Assembly: GCA_964605155.1 (NCBI GenBank)
Contig: CAZSAK010000013.1
Span: 1-64,000 of the forward strand
DNA: 64,000 nt
DNA from: CAZSAK01 sp964605155
Lineage (GTDB): Bacteria > Pseudomonadota > Gammaproteobacteria > SZUA-140
Direction of reading: 5' to 3'
The notes under the pieces are model-generated. The model saw nothing but the letters and a program-made list of their open reading frames with translations, was not told the DNA's origin and did not search any database. Shown here piece after piece: positions 8,768-17,685 of this stretch. Position numbers and translations under genes: made by a program. Each line of letters begins with the position of its first letter. Position 1 is the stretch's first letter.

Positions 8768-9112
8768 TTATAAAAACGTTTGGTTATAGTCGTGCTGGTC
8801 AAAGCCGATCAGTATTCTTGATCCCGTGGTAGCAACCGGGCGTTTGATTAAAGTCGGGTTTCGGCACATCAAATCGATCAATGTGTTGTGATCATTGGCC
8901 GGTTTTTCTTGCGCGGTAATCTTGCGCCATGTGGTGCCGCGACGGTTGACCAGCGATTCGAGACCTGCCTTGTCAGCCCATTTGACCAGCGTGGCATGAT
9001 CAATGCCATCTTTCCTCAAATCATAAAACCTGTACGGGACATGGTGTGTATCCAGCCACCGGCGGGCCCTTTTCACGGTGGCGCAATTCGCTATACCGTA
9101 GAGGATAGTCAA
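8768..9112 (-). CDS. yffB: ArsC/Spx-family protein, YffB-like
   Basis: This 114-residue thioredoxin-fold protein has the MTILYGIANCATVKRARRWL start and the RGTTWRK and PTLIKRP motifs of YffB, which sits beside dapE in E. coli too. A single cysteine in the NCATVKRA loop makes glutathione-linked reductase activity plausible, but no substrate is established. The start codon is TTG at 9112, directly abutting the TAA stop of dapD (TAA-TTG). The family N-terminus begins exactly here and no ATG is available, so TTG is well supported. Translation is probably coupled to dapD. Confidence 0.88.
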   Translation of the reverse strand: MTILYGIANCATVKRARRWLDTHHVPYRFYDLRKDGIDHATLVKWADKAGLESLVNRRGTTWRKITAQEKPANDHNTLIDLMCRNPTLIKRPVATTGSRILIGFDQHDYNQTFL

Positions 9113-9934
9113 TTAGATATCTCTTAATAACTCATTAAGGCCGACCTTGCTGCGAGTCTTTTCATCGACCTGTTTGATAATGACAGCACAATACAGGCTG
9201 TATTTTCCATCATTGGAAGGCAGGGTGCCCGGGACGACAACCGCGCCTGGCGGGATCTCACCGTAACTGACCTCACCGGTGGTGCGATTGAAGATTTTGG
9301 TGCTTTGCCCGATGTAAACCCCCATTGAGATGACCGCCCCTTCACCGACAATCACACCTTCCACAATCTCGGACCGCGCACCTATGAAACAGTTGTCCTC
9401 GATAATGGTGGGATTGGCCTGCAACGGTTCCAGTACTCCACCAATGCCTACACCGCCGGATAAATGTACATTCTTGCCTATCTGGGCGCATGATCCGACC
9501 GTTGCCCAGGTATCGACCATGGTACCGCTATCGACATACGCACCGATGTTGACATAACTCGGCATCAGGACTACACCCGGTGCTATATAAGCACCTCTTC
9601 TCGCTGAGGCAGGGGGGACAACCCGCACACCGTTCTCGCGAAAATCACGCGGATTGAATTCGGCATATTTGGACGGGACCTTGTCATAATAATTGGTGAA
9701 GCCACCTTTCATGAAGCTGTTGTCCTCGATGCGGAAAGACAGCAATACCGCCTTTTTCAGCCATTGATTGACAACCCATGCGCCGTCCTTTTTTTCGGCA
9801 ACCCGCAGTTTACCGCGATCAAGCCGGGTGATGACCTCGCTGACAGCCTCCTTTACGTGTGTGTCGACGCTGCGGGGAGTGATGTTGGTGCGCTGTTCGA
9901 ACGCGGCGTCGATGACTTGTTGCAGGTCATTCAT
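9113..9934 (-). CDS. dapD: Tetrahydrodipicolinate N-succinyltransferase
   Basis: DapD transfers succinyl from succinyl-CoA to tetrahydrodipicolinate, the step before DapC. After an N-terminal helical part, residues about 105-235 form a left-handed beta-helix of hexapeptide repeats (for example GVVLMPSYVNIGAYVDSGTM). At 273 residues it matches the E. coli trimeric enzyme of 274. The stop codon touches the TTG start of the yffB-like gene. dapC lies 44 bases upstream on the same strand. Confidence 0.97.
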   Translation of the reverse strand: MNDLQQVIDAAFEQRTNITPRSVDTHVKEAVSEVITRLDRGKLRVAEKKDGAWVVNQWLKKAVLLSFRIEDNSFMKGGFTNYYDKVPSKYAEFNPRDFRENGVRVVPPASARRGAYIAPGVVLMPSYVNIGAYVDSGTMVDTWATVGSCAQIGKNVHLSGGVGIGGVLEPLQANPTIIEDNCFIGARSEIVEGVIVGEGAVISMGVYIGQSTKIFNRTTGEVSYGEIPPGAVVVPGTLPSNDGKYSLYCAVIIKQVDEKTRSKVGLNELLRDI

Positions 9935-9978
9935 GATCAGGCTCCATGATATTGTGTCATTTGTATTACAGTTATGCG

Positions 9979-11175
9979 TTACAGGGTAGCTGCGAAATCA
10001 CAAATCCGTTCGGCAGCCTCCAGGCAGGTATCCATAGTAGGTACCAGGGCGATGCGAACGCGTCGTTGACCGGGATTACAGCCGTGAGCCTCGCGCGACA
10101 GATAGCTGCCCGGTAATATAGTTACATTGTGCCGTGCATACAATGCTTTTGCAAAGTCGACATCTTCAACAGGCGTTTCCGGCCACAGATAAAAACCTGC
10201 CGCTGGACGATCAACATCCATGACGGGTTTGAGGATGTCCAGCACAGCGGTGAATTTCTGCCGGTATTGTTCGCGATTGCTGACGACATGCTGTTCATCC
10301 TCCCATGCCTTGATACTTGCCGCCTGCGAGAACGTCGGCATGGTGCATCCATGGTAAGTCCGGTACTGCAAGAACCTGCTGATGATGTTCGCGTCGCCGG
10401 CAACAAACCCTGAGCGCAGTCCAGGCAGGTTGGAGCGTTTTGACAGGCTATGGAAAACAATACACCTCCGGAAATCGCTGTTCCCCATCTGATCGGCGGC
10501 CTGCAGCAAACCGGGCGGCGGAAATGCCTCATCCAGATAGATTTCCGAGTAGCATTCATCGGCGGCAATAATGAAATCGTGTTTATCGGCGAGTTGAATC
10601 AGATCCATCAATGACCTTAAATCCATGACGGCTCCACTTGGATTGCCTGGTGAACACAGATAAAGTAACTGGCAACGATCCCACACGTCTGCTGGGACAA
10701 CATCGAAATCGGGAAGCCAGCAGGTTACAGCTGTCGTATTGATAAACCAGGGCTCGGCCCCAGCCAGCAGGGTGGCGCCCTCGTAGATCTGGTAAAAGGG
10801 GTTAGGCAATACAATGAGCGGCCAGCGGTCGCGGTTGATGATACATTGGGCAAAGGCGAACAATGCTTCGCGTGTACCATTTACCGGTATTATGTGATTC
10901 TCCGGGTCCAATACTCCTGCAGGGAGCGCGAAACGATATGTCAGCCATGCCGCAATGGCCTCCCTCAGCTCGACCATACCCCGGGTCTTGGGGTAGTGAG
11001 AAACGCCGTGTAGATGCGTGATGATTTCCTCGATGATAAAACCGGGGGCGCTGTGCTGGGGCTCGCCAATGGCAAGGTTGATGGCCGGTTTATGCGCCGG
11101 TGGCACAACATCTCTGTGGAGCCGGGCCAGTTTTTCAAAGGGGTAGGGTTGCAGTCTGGCAAGATCGGGATTCAT
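9979..11175 (-). CDS. dapC: Succinyldiaminopimelate transaminase
   Basis: DapC is a PLP-dependent class I/II aminotransferase that makes N-succinyl-LL-diaminopimelate with glutamate as donor. The 398 residues include the NLAIGEPQH start region, LCSPGNPSGAVMD, the DECYSEIY Asp/Tyr pair that holds the cofactor, and the PLP lysine in SLSKRSNLPGLRSG. Position directly upstream of dapD on the same strand supports this role over a generic aspartate aminotransferase. It is divergent from the EamA transporter, with a 51-base shared intergenic region. Confidence 0.92.
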   Translation of the reverse strand: MNPDLARLQPYPFEKLARLHRDVVPPAHKPAINLAIGEPQHSAPGFIIEEIITHLHGVSHYPKTRGMVELREAIAAWLTYRFALPAGVLDPENHIIPVNGTREALFAFAQCIINRDRWPLIVLPNPFYQIYEGATLLAGAEPWFINTTAVTCWLPDFDVVPADVWDRCQLLYLCSPGNPSGAVMDLRSLMDLIQLADKHDFIIAADECYSEIYLDEAFPPPGLLQAADQMGNSDFRRCIVFHSLSKRSNLPGLRSGFVAGDANIISRFLQYRTYHGCTMPTFSQAASIKAWEDEQHVVSNREQYRQKFTAVLDILKPVMDVDRPAAGFYLWPETPVEDVDFAKALYARHNVTILPGSYLSREAHGCNPGQRRVRIALVPTMDTCLEAAERICDFAATL

Positions 11176-11226
11176 GGATCAGTTGTTATTGTTTGAAAAC
11201 GGTATCAGAGTATAAGCGATTGCATC

Positions 11227-12105
11227 ATGCCAACCAAACGTCGATTTGAGTTCGTTCCGGTTTTAAGCCTGCTGGTCAGTGCCACACTCTGGGGGGTGAT
11301 CTGGTATCCGTTGCGGCTGCTCGAGAATCAGGGTATGGAGGGTCTGTGGCTGGTATTGTGTACTTACGGCGCCGCCACGTTTATTGGCATGTTGATTATT
11401 GTATTACGACGTTGCCGCTTTGAGCCGTCCTGGACATTGCTTTTTCTCGCCATTGCAAGCGGGTGGTGTAACACGGCCTTTATCCTCGCCGTGCTTGAGG
11501 GTAATGTCGTGCGGGTAATATTACTGTTTTATCTGTCGCCCCTGTGGACGGTTGTCCTGGGAATGCTGGTCCTTGATGAAAGATTATCGCGATATTCCTG
11601 GTTGACCCTTGTATCGGCTATGTGCGGTGCGTTGATCATGCTATGGGACCCTGCAATCGGATTGCCCTGGCCCGGGGATGTCTCCGACTGGCTTGCCATA
11701 TCATCCGGTATAGCGTTTGCACTTTCCAATGTGCTGGTTCGCAAAATGCAGCAGGTTACGGTTGAAGTCAAGGCCGTATCCACGTGGGGAGGTGTCTTTA
11801 TGGTTGCCGGCCTGTTACTTCTGGTTGTGCCCCGTCCATGGGTAGATGTGGATATCAATGTATTGTTCTATGCATTGTTGCTTGGTGCCACGGCGTTTGT
11901 GCTGATGACCCTGGCATTGATCTACGGTGTATCCCATATGCCAGTGCATCGATCAGCGGTAATCCTGTTGTTTGAACTTGTTGCGGGAGCCGTATCAGCA
12001 CAGTTGCTGACCAATGAGATCGTACAGCCAAATGAATGGACGGGAGGCGTATTAATCATTATAGCTGCCTGGTTTGAAGCGCGCCGCCATCTCAGAACAG
12101 ACTGA
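11227..12105 (+). CDS. EamA-type (DMT superfamily) membrane transporter
   Basis: The 292 residues form about ten membrane helices in two EamA repeats (roughly residues 10-140 and 150-288), the layout of drug/metabolite exporters such as RhaT- or YdcZ-like permeases. The LYLSPLWTVVLGMLVLDERLS-type stretch near residues 98-118 and the second-repeat VILLFELVAGAVSAQLL are typical. The substrate cannot be read from the sequence; an amino acid or metabolite is likely from family knowledge. It is a single gene on this strand, divergent from dapC and convergent with the rhombosortase, so it may be a local insertion into the dapC-glnD neighbourhood. Confidence 0.85.
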   Translation: MPTKRRFEFVPVLSLLVSATLWGVIWYPLRLLENQGMEGLWLVLCTYGAATFIGMLIIVLRRCRFEPSWTLLFLAIASGWCNTAFILAVLEGNVVRVILLFYLSPLWTVVLGMLVLDERLSRYSWLTLVSAMCGALIMLWDPAIGLPWPGDVSDWLAISSGIAFALSNVLVRKMQQVTVEVKAVSTWGGVFMVAGLLLLVVPRPWVDVDINVLFYALLLGATAFVLMTLALIYGVSHMPVHRSAVILLFELVAGAVSAQLLTNEIVQPNEWTGGVLIIIAAWFEARRHLRTD

Positions 12106-12157
12106 TTTCCCGATAGTCCCGAGGTGAGCTGTCATCAATTGCAGGTCACTCTGGTGA

Positions 12158-12772
12158 TTATGTGGGGGACTGGGTAAGCGACTTTTTCTTGCGTATCAGG
12201 AAGGAGGCACATACACCGCCAATAATGGCGCCATAGAGATGGGCATCAACAACTACGGATCCACCTGCGAACGAGGCCGAGCCGGGCAGCGCGCCGTACA
12301 GCTGCTCCCAGACCAGTTTTCCGACCAGCAATACCAGCAACAATGCCTCGGCACGGTAACCGTCAATGATGCTCGCAATAGCGCCGCATACAAACATTGC
12401 ATGGAGCACTCCGGACAAGCCGACATACCATTTAAGATCTTGGTTGAACTCCAGTAACCCGAGGCTGATGAACAGTGCGGCGACAATGATGCATATTATC
12501 CATCGCCAATTTGTTATCAAACGCCCGAACAGCAACCAGATAAGGATCAGGCCGGCGATGTTCATTACAAAGTGCCTCCAACCCAGGTGGACAAAATGAC
12601 CGGTTACAAGCCGCCATACCTGACCGGCCAGAATGGCATCCCTGTCATAGCGAAATAACTGACTGCCGCCTGTTCCACCAAGCATCAAGACATATGAGGC
12701 CATGATGATGGACAATGGCAAGCCGCTGTTTTGTAACAGGGTGACCATGCTTCTGTCGGATTTATTTGTCAT
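12158..12772 (-). CDS. rrtA: Rhombosortase (rhomboid-family serine protease)
   Basis: Rhombosortases are small rhomboid proteases that cleave GlyGly-CTERM sorting tails of exported proteins. Seen here are RYDRDAI..GQVWRLVTGHFVHLGWRHFVMN, the catalytic serine motif GLSGVLHA (Ser about 120) and the catalytic histidine in VVDAHLYGA (His about 178), with six predicted membrane helices. The ATG at 12772 overlaps the glnD stop by 11 bases; the frame is open 9 codons further, and a second ATG lies at 12748, so the exact start is uncertain. No GlyGly-CTERM substrate is encoded in the window. Confidence 0.82.
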   Translation of the reverse strand: MTNKSDRSMVTLLQNSGLPLSIIMASYVLMLGGTGGSQLFRYDRDAILAGQVWRLVTGHFVHLGWRHFVMNIAGLILIWLLFGRLITNWRWIICIIVAALFISLGLLEFNQDLKWYVGLSGVLHAMFVCGAIASIIDGYRAEALLLVLLVGKLVWEQLYGALPGSASFAGGSVVVDAHLYGAIIGGVCASFLIRKKKSLTQSPT

Positions 12773-15434
12773 TTTCCAGTGAATCGATGATGGCGTCACG
12801 CAAACGGATGCAATGAGCTTCGTCGCTCAAGGGATTGTTGTCCCCGTCGGTAATAAAGAAGATATCTTCAACCCGCGCGCCGATGGTGGCAATCTTGGCA
12901 TTCTGTACCCTTACGCCGCATTTAACCAGGGCCTGACCGACGCGGGCTAGGAGACCTGGCCGATCCGCGGTGATCAGTTCTGCTATGGTAAAACGGTTCT
13001 GATGGTCTGTGCTGAAAGTGACCTCTGTGGGTATGGGGAAGTGTTTCAGCTGTCGTGGTGTACGGCGCGATATCCGCATCGAGTCAAGGTTGTTCTGTTT
13101 AAGCTGGCCTTTCAGGCTGGAGATGATTTCCTGGATACGGTACGCATTCCGAATGGGGGCGCCAGAAATATCATGGACGATAAAGGTATCCAGAGTATAG
13201 CCATGACTGGAAGTAATGATACGTGCGTCCAGGATATCGAGCCCCAGTTGCTCGAGGGTCATGGTGATCATTGCAAACAGGTAGTCCTTGTCGTGGGTAT
13301 AGACAAAGATTTCCGTTCCGCCGCGTTCGGTTTCCTCTCGAACTACAATCAGTGGCAGGTCTGAAGGCCGGGAAGACAGGATGGCCTGGGTATGCCACGC
13401 TATTTCGTCCGCTGAATGGCGCATGAAATATTCATCTCCCAACGCATCCCATAGTTTTTCAATCGCATTCCACGGCAGGTCCCGATCGATAAGATCACAC
13501 GCCCGATCCCGGGTCTCCTTAATCATTTCCGCGAGATCGATGGGGGAGCCTAGACCGCGACGCAAGGCACGCCTGGTCGACTTGTACAGTTCTGTCAACA
13601 GTGCATCCCGCCAGTTATTCCATAATGACGGATTGGTGCCGCGTATGTCCGCGACCGTGAGCAGATAAAGATAATCCAGATGGTTCCTGTCACCGACTGT
13701 TTTCGCAAATGCAGTAATGACCTCTGGATCACTGATGTCCTTGCGTTGTGCGGTCATCGACAGGATCAGATGATGTCTGACCAGCCATGCCACCAGCTTG
13801 GAATCGTACTGACCGAGACCGTGGTTCAGACAAAATTCCATGGCTTCCTGCGCCCCGAGGTCTGAATGATCCCCACCGCGCCCCTTGCAGATGTCATGAA
13901 ACAAGGCACCGAGATAGAGTATCTCCCGCTTCGGAATGCGCTGCATCAACTCGCTGCATAATGGAAACTCATCAGAAAATTCTGCAACGGTGAAGCGACG
14001 TACATTGCGCAGTACCATAAGAATATGTTCATCTACCGTGTAGACATGGAACAAGTCATATTGCATCAGACCGACGATCCTGCCGAAGGCGGGCAGATAC
14101 GCGGCAAGAATGCCGTAACGGTTCATGCGGCGGAATTCATGTGTGATACCATGAGGCTGTCTTAATAATTCCATGAACAGGTTACGGCAGCGGATATCGC
14201 TACGGAAGCCGTCATCGATCAGATATCGGTGGTCACGAATAAGCCGGATGGTGGCGGCACGTACCCCCTTGACTACAGGCCGCTCCTGCAACAACAGGAA
14301 AATTTCAAGCAACGCGAACGGATATCGTTTGAAGACATTTTCGTTGCAGACCTCGATAAAACCGTTACATATCTGAAATCGTTTATTGATCGGTATGATT
14401 TTAGTCTGGGCGCCTGACATCAGGATTGCTTCTTGAAACAACTGCAATAACATCTCGTTAAGACGACTCAATTCCATGATGGCTGTATAGTAATCCTTCA
14501 TGAATTGCTCGACTGCCAGACGATTTGCCTTCCCCTTGTAGCCAAACTGTTCAGCAAGGGATTGCTGATAATCGAACAATAACCTGTCTTCATCGCGGTT
14601 TGTCAGAATATGCAGTGCATATCTGACCTGCCACAGAAAATCCTGGCAGCTTATCAAGGTCTGATATTCTGTCTCTGTTAAAAAATCATGATCCAGCAAA
14701 TCCCGCAAGGTGGTAGCGCCGAAGTGCCGCTTCGCAACCCATCCGATCATCTGGATATCACGCAAGCCTCCCGGCCCTTCCTTGACATTGGGTTCGAGAT
14801 TATAGGCCGTGTCACCATATTTATGGTGTCGGCTTGTTTGTTCTTTCAGTTTGGCCTCGAAAAAATCACGGCTTGGCCATATGTAAGTTGGTCCGGTTTG
14901 TTCGCGCATCGACAGGAACAGCTGCTGCGATTTCGTCAGCAGTCGTGATTCCATCAAGGTTGTGGCGACGGTGATATCATCGCTTGCGAGTTCGACACAT
15001 TCCTGCACCGTGCGCACGCTGTGCCCGACGCTCAGGCCGATGTCCCATAAAAATGTAAGAAAATTCTCAATCTGTTGTTGGTATTCCGAATGCCCATCCT
15101 CATTTAGAAGCAACAACAGATCGATATCGGAATGGGGATGTAGTTCACCGCGCCCGTATCCACCTACTGCGATGAGAGCGATTCCGTCGTCACTACTGTC
15201 GAAAAATAACGACCATGCCCTGGTCAGCAATTTATCGATAATCTGCGCCCGTTGCAGCACCAGTTCGGAAGCCTTGGCACCGTTGATGAATTGTGTCCGT
15301 TGTGATCGGGCCGCTGCCTGCAGAAGATTGCGAAATCGCGTGAGGTGATCGCCGGGTTCTGCAAGCAGCACGTCCATCGTCTCGATATCAAACGTCAGCT
15401 CTCGAGCAGGTTTCAGTTGTTCCGGTTTTGTCAT
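12762..15434 (-). CDS. glnD: [Protein-PII] uridylyltransferase/uridylyl-removing enzyme
   Basis: GlnD senses glutamine and adds UMP to, or removes it from, PII proteins, setting the nitrogen response. The nucleotidyltransferase motif VGGYGRGELHPHSDIDLL lies near residue 88-105. The HD domain motif LFHDICKGRGGDHS is near residue 513, and two ACT domains occupy about residues 700-890. Its 890 residues are full length. It is 76 bases downstream of map on the same strand, the order seen in E. coli and Pseudomonas. Confidence 0.97.
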   Translation of the reverse strand: MTKPEQLKPARELTFDIETMDVLLAEPGDHLTRFRNLLQAAARSQRTQFINGAKASELVLQRAQIIDKLLTRAWSLFFDSSDDGIALIAVGGYGRGELHPHSDIDLLLLLNEDGHSEYQQQIENFLTFLWDIGLSVGHSVRTVQECVELASDDITVATTLMESRLLTKSQQLFLSMREQTGPTYIWPSRDFFEAKLKEQTSRHHKYGDTAYNLEPNVKEGPGGLRDIQMIGWVAKRHFGATTLRDLLDHDFLTETEYQTLISCQDFLWQVRYALHILTNRDEDRLLFDYQQSLAEQFGYKGKANRLAVEQFMKDYYTAIMELSRLNEMLLQLFQEAILMSGAQTKIIPINKRFQICNGFIEVCNENVFKRYPFALLEIFLLLQERPVVKGVRAATIRLIRDHRYLIDDGFRSDIRCRNLFMELLRQPHGITHEFRRMNRYGILAAYLPAFGRIVGLMQYDLFHVYTVDEHILMVLRNVRRFTVAEFSDEFPLCSELMQRIPKREILYLGALFHDICKGRGGDHSDLGAQEAMEFCLNHGLGQYDSKLVAWLVRHHLILSMTAQRKDISDPEVITAFAKTVGDRNHLDYLYLLTVADIRGTNPSLWNNWRDALLTELYKSTRRALRRGLGSPIDLAEMIKETRDRACDLIDRDLPWNAIEKLWDALGDEYFMRHSADEIAWHTQAILSSRPSDLPLIVVREETERGGTEIFVYTHDKDYLFAMITMTLEQLGLDILDARIITSSHGYTLDTFIVHDISGAPIRNAYRIQEIISSLKGQLKQNNLDSMRISRRTPRQLKHFPIPTEVTFSTDHQNRFTIAELITADRPGLLARVGQALVKCGVRVQNAKIATIGARVEDIFFITDGDNNPLSDEAHCIRLRDAIIDSLENDK

Positions 15435-15510
15435 GTCACGCAGCGGGATATACAGAGATATGAAGATGGCAGTGAGAAGAAATCAGACAAGTGTTAAGCT
15501 TCATCATGCG

Positions 15511-16278
15511 CTAGATATCATCGTCGGGCAATTTGGTGAGCACTTCGTGACCGTTTTCCGTGACCAGAATGGTATGTTCCCACTGGGCGGAGAGGCTGCG
15601 GTCCTTGGTGACCACGGTCCACTGATCCGGCAACAGCTTGACATGTCGTTTTCCTGCATTGACCATCGGTTCGATAGTAAATGTCATGCCGGGTTCCACC
15701 GCCATGCCGGTACCCGGTTTTCCATAGTGGAGTATCTGCGGTTCTTCATGGAAACCGCGGCCGATGCCGTGGCCACAATATTCCCGTACCACGGAACAAT
15801 TATTTGTCTCGGCGTGTTGTTGTATCGTATAGCCGATATCACCCAGGCGCACCCCCGGTCTGATTATCTCTATGGCCTTGCGCATGCATTCGTAACTGAT
15901 ACGGCAGGTACGTTTGGCAATGACGGAAGGTTCGCCGACGAAGAACATCTTGCTGGTATCCCCGTGAAAACCATCCTTGATAACAGTTACATCGATATTG
16001 ATGATATCCCCGATCTTGAGTTTCTTTTTGCCCGGTATCCCATGACATACCTGATGATTGACGGACGTGCATATCGATTTTGGAAAACCGTGGTAATTGA
16101 GAGGTGCCGGAATTGCGTCCTGCACGTTGACGATGTATTCGTGGCAGATCCTGTCAAGCTCCTCGGTGGTGATCCCCACCTGAACGTGTGGGCGGACCAT
16201 CCGTAGAACCTCGGCCGCCAGACGACCGGCAATGCGCATTTTTTCGATTTCATCGGAGGTTTTGATATAGACGGACAT
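15511..16278 (-). CDS. map: Methionine aminopeptidase, type I
   Basis: Map removes the initiator methionine from nascent proteins with small second residues. The 255-residue pita-bread fold shows the metal ligands in INIDVTVIKDGFHGDTSKMF (two Asp), GHGIGRGFHEEP (His) and the Glu residues of FTIEPM and QWEHTILV. The short N-terminus without a zinc finger is the type Ia form. It is transcribed away from rpsB, with a 362-base shared region, as in E. coli. Confidence 0.97.
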   Translation of the reverse strand: MSVYIKTSDEIEKMRIAGRLAAEVLRMVRPHVQVGITTEELDRICHEYIVNVQDAIPAPLNYHGFPKSICTSVNHQVCHGIPGKKKLKIGDIINIDVTVIKDGFHGDTSKMFFVGEPSVIAKRTCRISYECMRKAIEIIRPGVRLGDIGYTIQQHAETNNCSVVREYCGHGIGRGFHEEPQILHYGKPGTGMAVEPGMTFTIEPMVNAGKRHVKLLPDQWTVVTKDRSLSAQWEHTILVTENGHEVLTKLPDDDI

Positions 16279-16401
16279 ATTCAGCAGGCAAGCGTTATGT
16301 AAATCCTTACAACGGGATCATGCAAAATACTAGCCTGATTAACATGTTTTTGACAGGAATGCCAGCGATACGCCATGACACGGGGTGTAAGTCCATAAGA
16401 T

Positions 16402-16430
16402 TTGTGATGATTTGCATAATGTGGTATAAA
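16402..16430 (+). promoter_or_regulatory. Strong sigma-70 promoter for rpsB-tsf
   Basis: TTGTGA (16402-16407) and TATAAA (16425-16430) are spaced by 17 bases, with an extended -10 TGG just before the TATAAA. A GC-rich stretch (CGCGCG) follows, resembling the discriminator of stringently controlled ribosomal promoters. The leader would be about 200 bases long. Confidence 0.65.
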
Positions 16431-16556
16431 ACGCGCGCAAGACAGGTATTAATCTATTGGTATGGCCGGATGGCATGGTCGGGTTGACGCAACGAGCAGT
16501 GCTTGAGGTACGACCCCTGGATGTAACGTTACGGCCTGCAGAATCTTAAACACACA

Positions 16557-16611
16557 CATACACCGTCACATATACCTGGGTGCCTCTCGGGGTGGGTATA
16601 TGGGGTGTATG
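16557..16611 (+). promoter_or_regulatory. Two-helix rpsB leader hairpin, candidate S2 autoregulatory element
   Basis: CATACACC (16557-16564) is the exact reverse complement of GGTGTATG (16604-16611). It encloses CATATACC (16569-16576) with GGTATATG (16595-16602), leaving an 18-base loop. The inner left arm can also pair with the outer right arm through one G-U pair, so two exclusive folds are possible. The structure ends 30 bases before the rpsB ATG. Enterobacterial rpsB has a structured leader that mediates S2 autoregulation; homology to it was not tested. Confidence 0.6.
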
Positions 16612-16640
16612 GAGGCCCAACCCAACAAAAGGAGAACTGA

Positions 16641-17657
16641 ATGGCAAATGTGTCAATGCGCCACATGCTTGAATGTGGCGTTCACTTCGGGCACCAGACG
16701 CGCTTCTGGTGTCCCAAAATGGCCCCCTATATATTCGGGGATCGCAGCAAGATTCATATCATCAACCTCGAAAAGACCTTGCCGCTGTTCAATGACGCGA
16801 TGAACTTTCTCGGCAGTCTTGCCAGCAATCGCGGAACAATTCTGTTTGTAGGCACCAAACGGGCAGCCCGCGAAGTGATCACGGAGGCTGCACAACGTTG
16901 CAAGATGCCCTACGTCAATCAGCGCTGGATGGGTGGGATGTTGACCAACTTCAAGACCATTAGGCAGTCCATCAAAAGGCTGAAGGACCTCGAAGAGATG
17001 CTCCAGGAAGGTTCCGTTACCCATGAACGTATCAACAAGAAAGAGGCGCTCGGACTAAAGCGTGAACTCGACAAGCTGGAACGCAGCCTCGGGGGGATCA
17101 AGGATATGGCGGGATTACCGGATGCCCTGTTCGTGATCGATGTCGGACACGAGAAAATCGCGGTAAGTGAGGCAACCAAACTGGGTATACCGGTGATCGG
17201 TGTTGTCGATACCAACAATAGTCCGGATGGCATCGATTATATTATTCCCGGTAACGATGATGCCATACGTTCAGTCAAGCTGTATGTGGATTCGGCGGCG
17301 GATGCCATTATCGAAGGCAGATCGTCGGTGGTATTGGCGGGCGGTGAGGCGGATGAGTTCGTCGAACTGGATGCGTCAGGTGCGCCGGCCAGGCAGGTTG
17401 TTGAAAAGAAGGCTGCCAAGCCGGCTGCGAAAAAAACGGTAAAGAAGGTATCCATCAAGAAGAAGGCGCGTAAACCAGCCGTTGACGAGGAGGCAAATCC
17501 TGAAACAGATGACGTGTCCGAAGACGTTACCGACCAGGAGGAAAAAAAGCCCGCCCCCAAGGTGAAGGCAAAGAAGACCGTCAAGACTAAGACAGCCAAG
17601 ACTAAAACCACCAAATCCAGCAGTACGAAGACCAAGAAGAAGGTCGCAGAGGACTAA
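16641..17657 (+). CDS. rpsB: 30S ribosomal protein S2 with long Lys-rich C-terminal tail
   Basis: S2 joins the 30S late and helps hold S1. The core (residues 1 to about 240) is canonical: HMLECGVHFGHQTRFWCPKM, the WMGGMLTNFKTI motif and the DTNNSPDGIDYIIPGNDDA motif. At 338 residues it is about 100 longer than E. coli S2. From residue 251 the tail has about 26 lysines in 88 residues, arranged as basic block, acidic block (about 280-301), then basic block with KTKT repeats, resembling histone H1-like tails. The ATG follows AAGGAG. tsf follows after 28 bases. Confidence 0.96.
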   Translation: MANVSMRHMLECGVHFGHQTRFWCPKMAPYIFGDRSKIHIINLEKTLPLFNDAMNFLGSLASNRGTILFVGTKRAAREVITEAAQRCKMPYVNQRWMGGMLTNFKTIRQSIKRLKDLEEMLQEGSVTHERINKKEALGLKRELDKLERSLGGIKDMAGLPDALFVIDVGHEKIAVSEATKLGIPVIGVVDTNNSPDGIDYIIPGNDDAIRSVKLYVDSAADAIIEGRSSVVLAGGEADEFVELDASGAPARQVVEKKAAKPAAKKTVKKVSIKKKARKPAVDEEANPETDDVSEDVTDQEEKKPAPKVKAKKTVKTKTAKTKTTKSSSTKTKKKVAED

Positions 17658-17685
17658 CCAGCAGACGATTTGACGAGGTATAACG

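Larger units (their letters stand above)
16279..16640. other. Divergent map/rpsB intergenic region
   Basis: This 362-base non-coding region holds the rpsB promoter at 16402-16430, a perfect GTAACGTTAC palindrome (16523-16532), the two-helix hairpin at 16557-16611 and the rpsB ribosome binding site AAAAGGAG (16628-16635). The map promoter should lie in 16279-16400, but no convincing -35/-10 pair was found. No protein-coding frame or tRNA was seen. Confidence 0.8.

Noticed and set aside
15433..16206. 257-codon plus-strand frame opposite map
   Set aside because: It lies fully across the well-conserved methionine aminopeptidase and has no family features or ribosome binding site.
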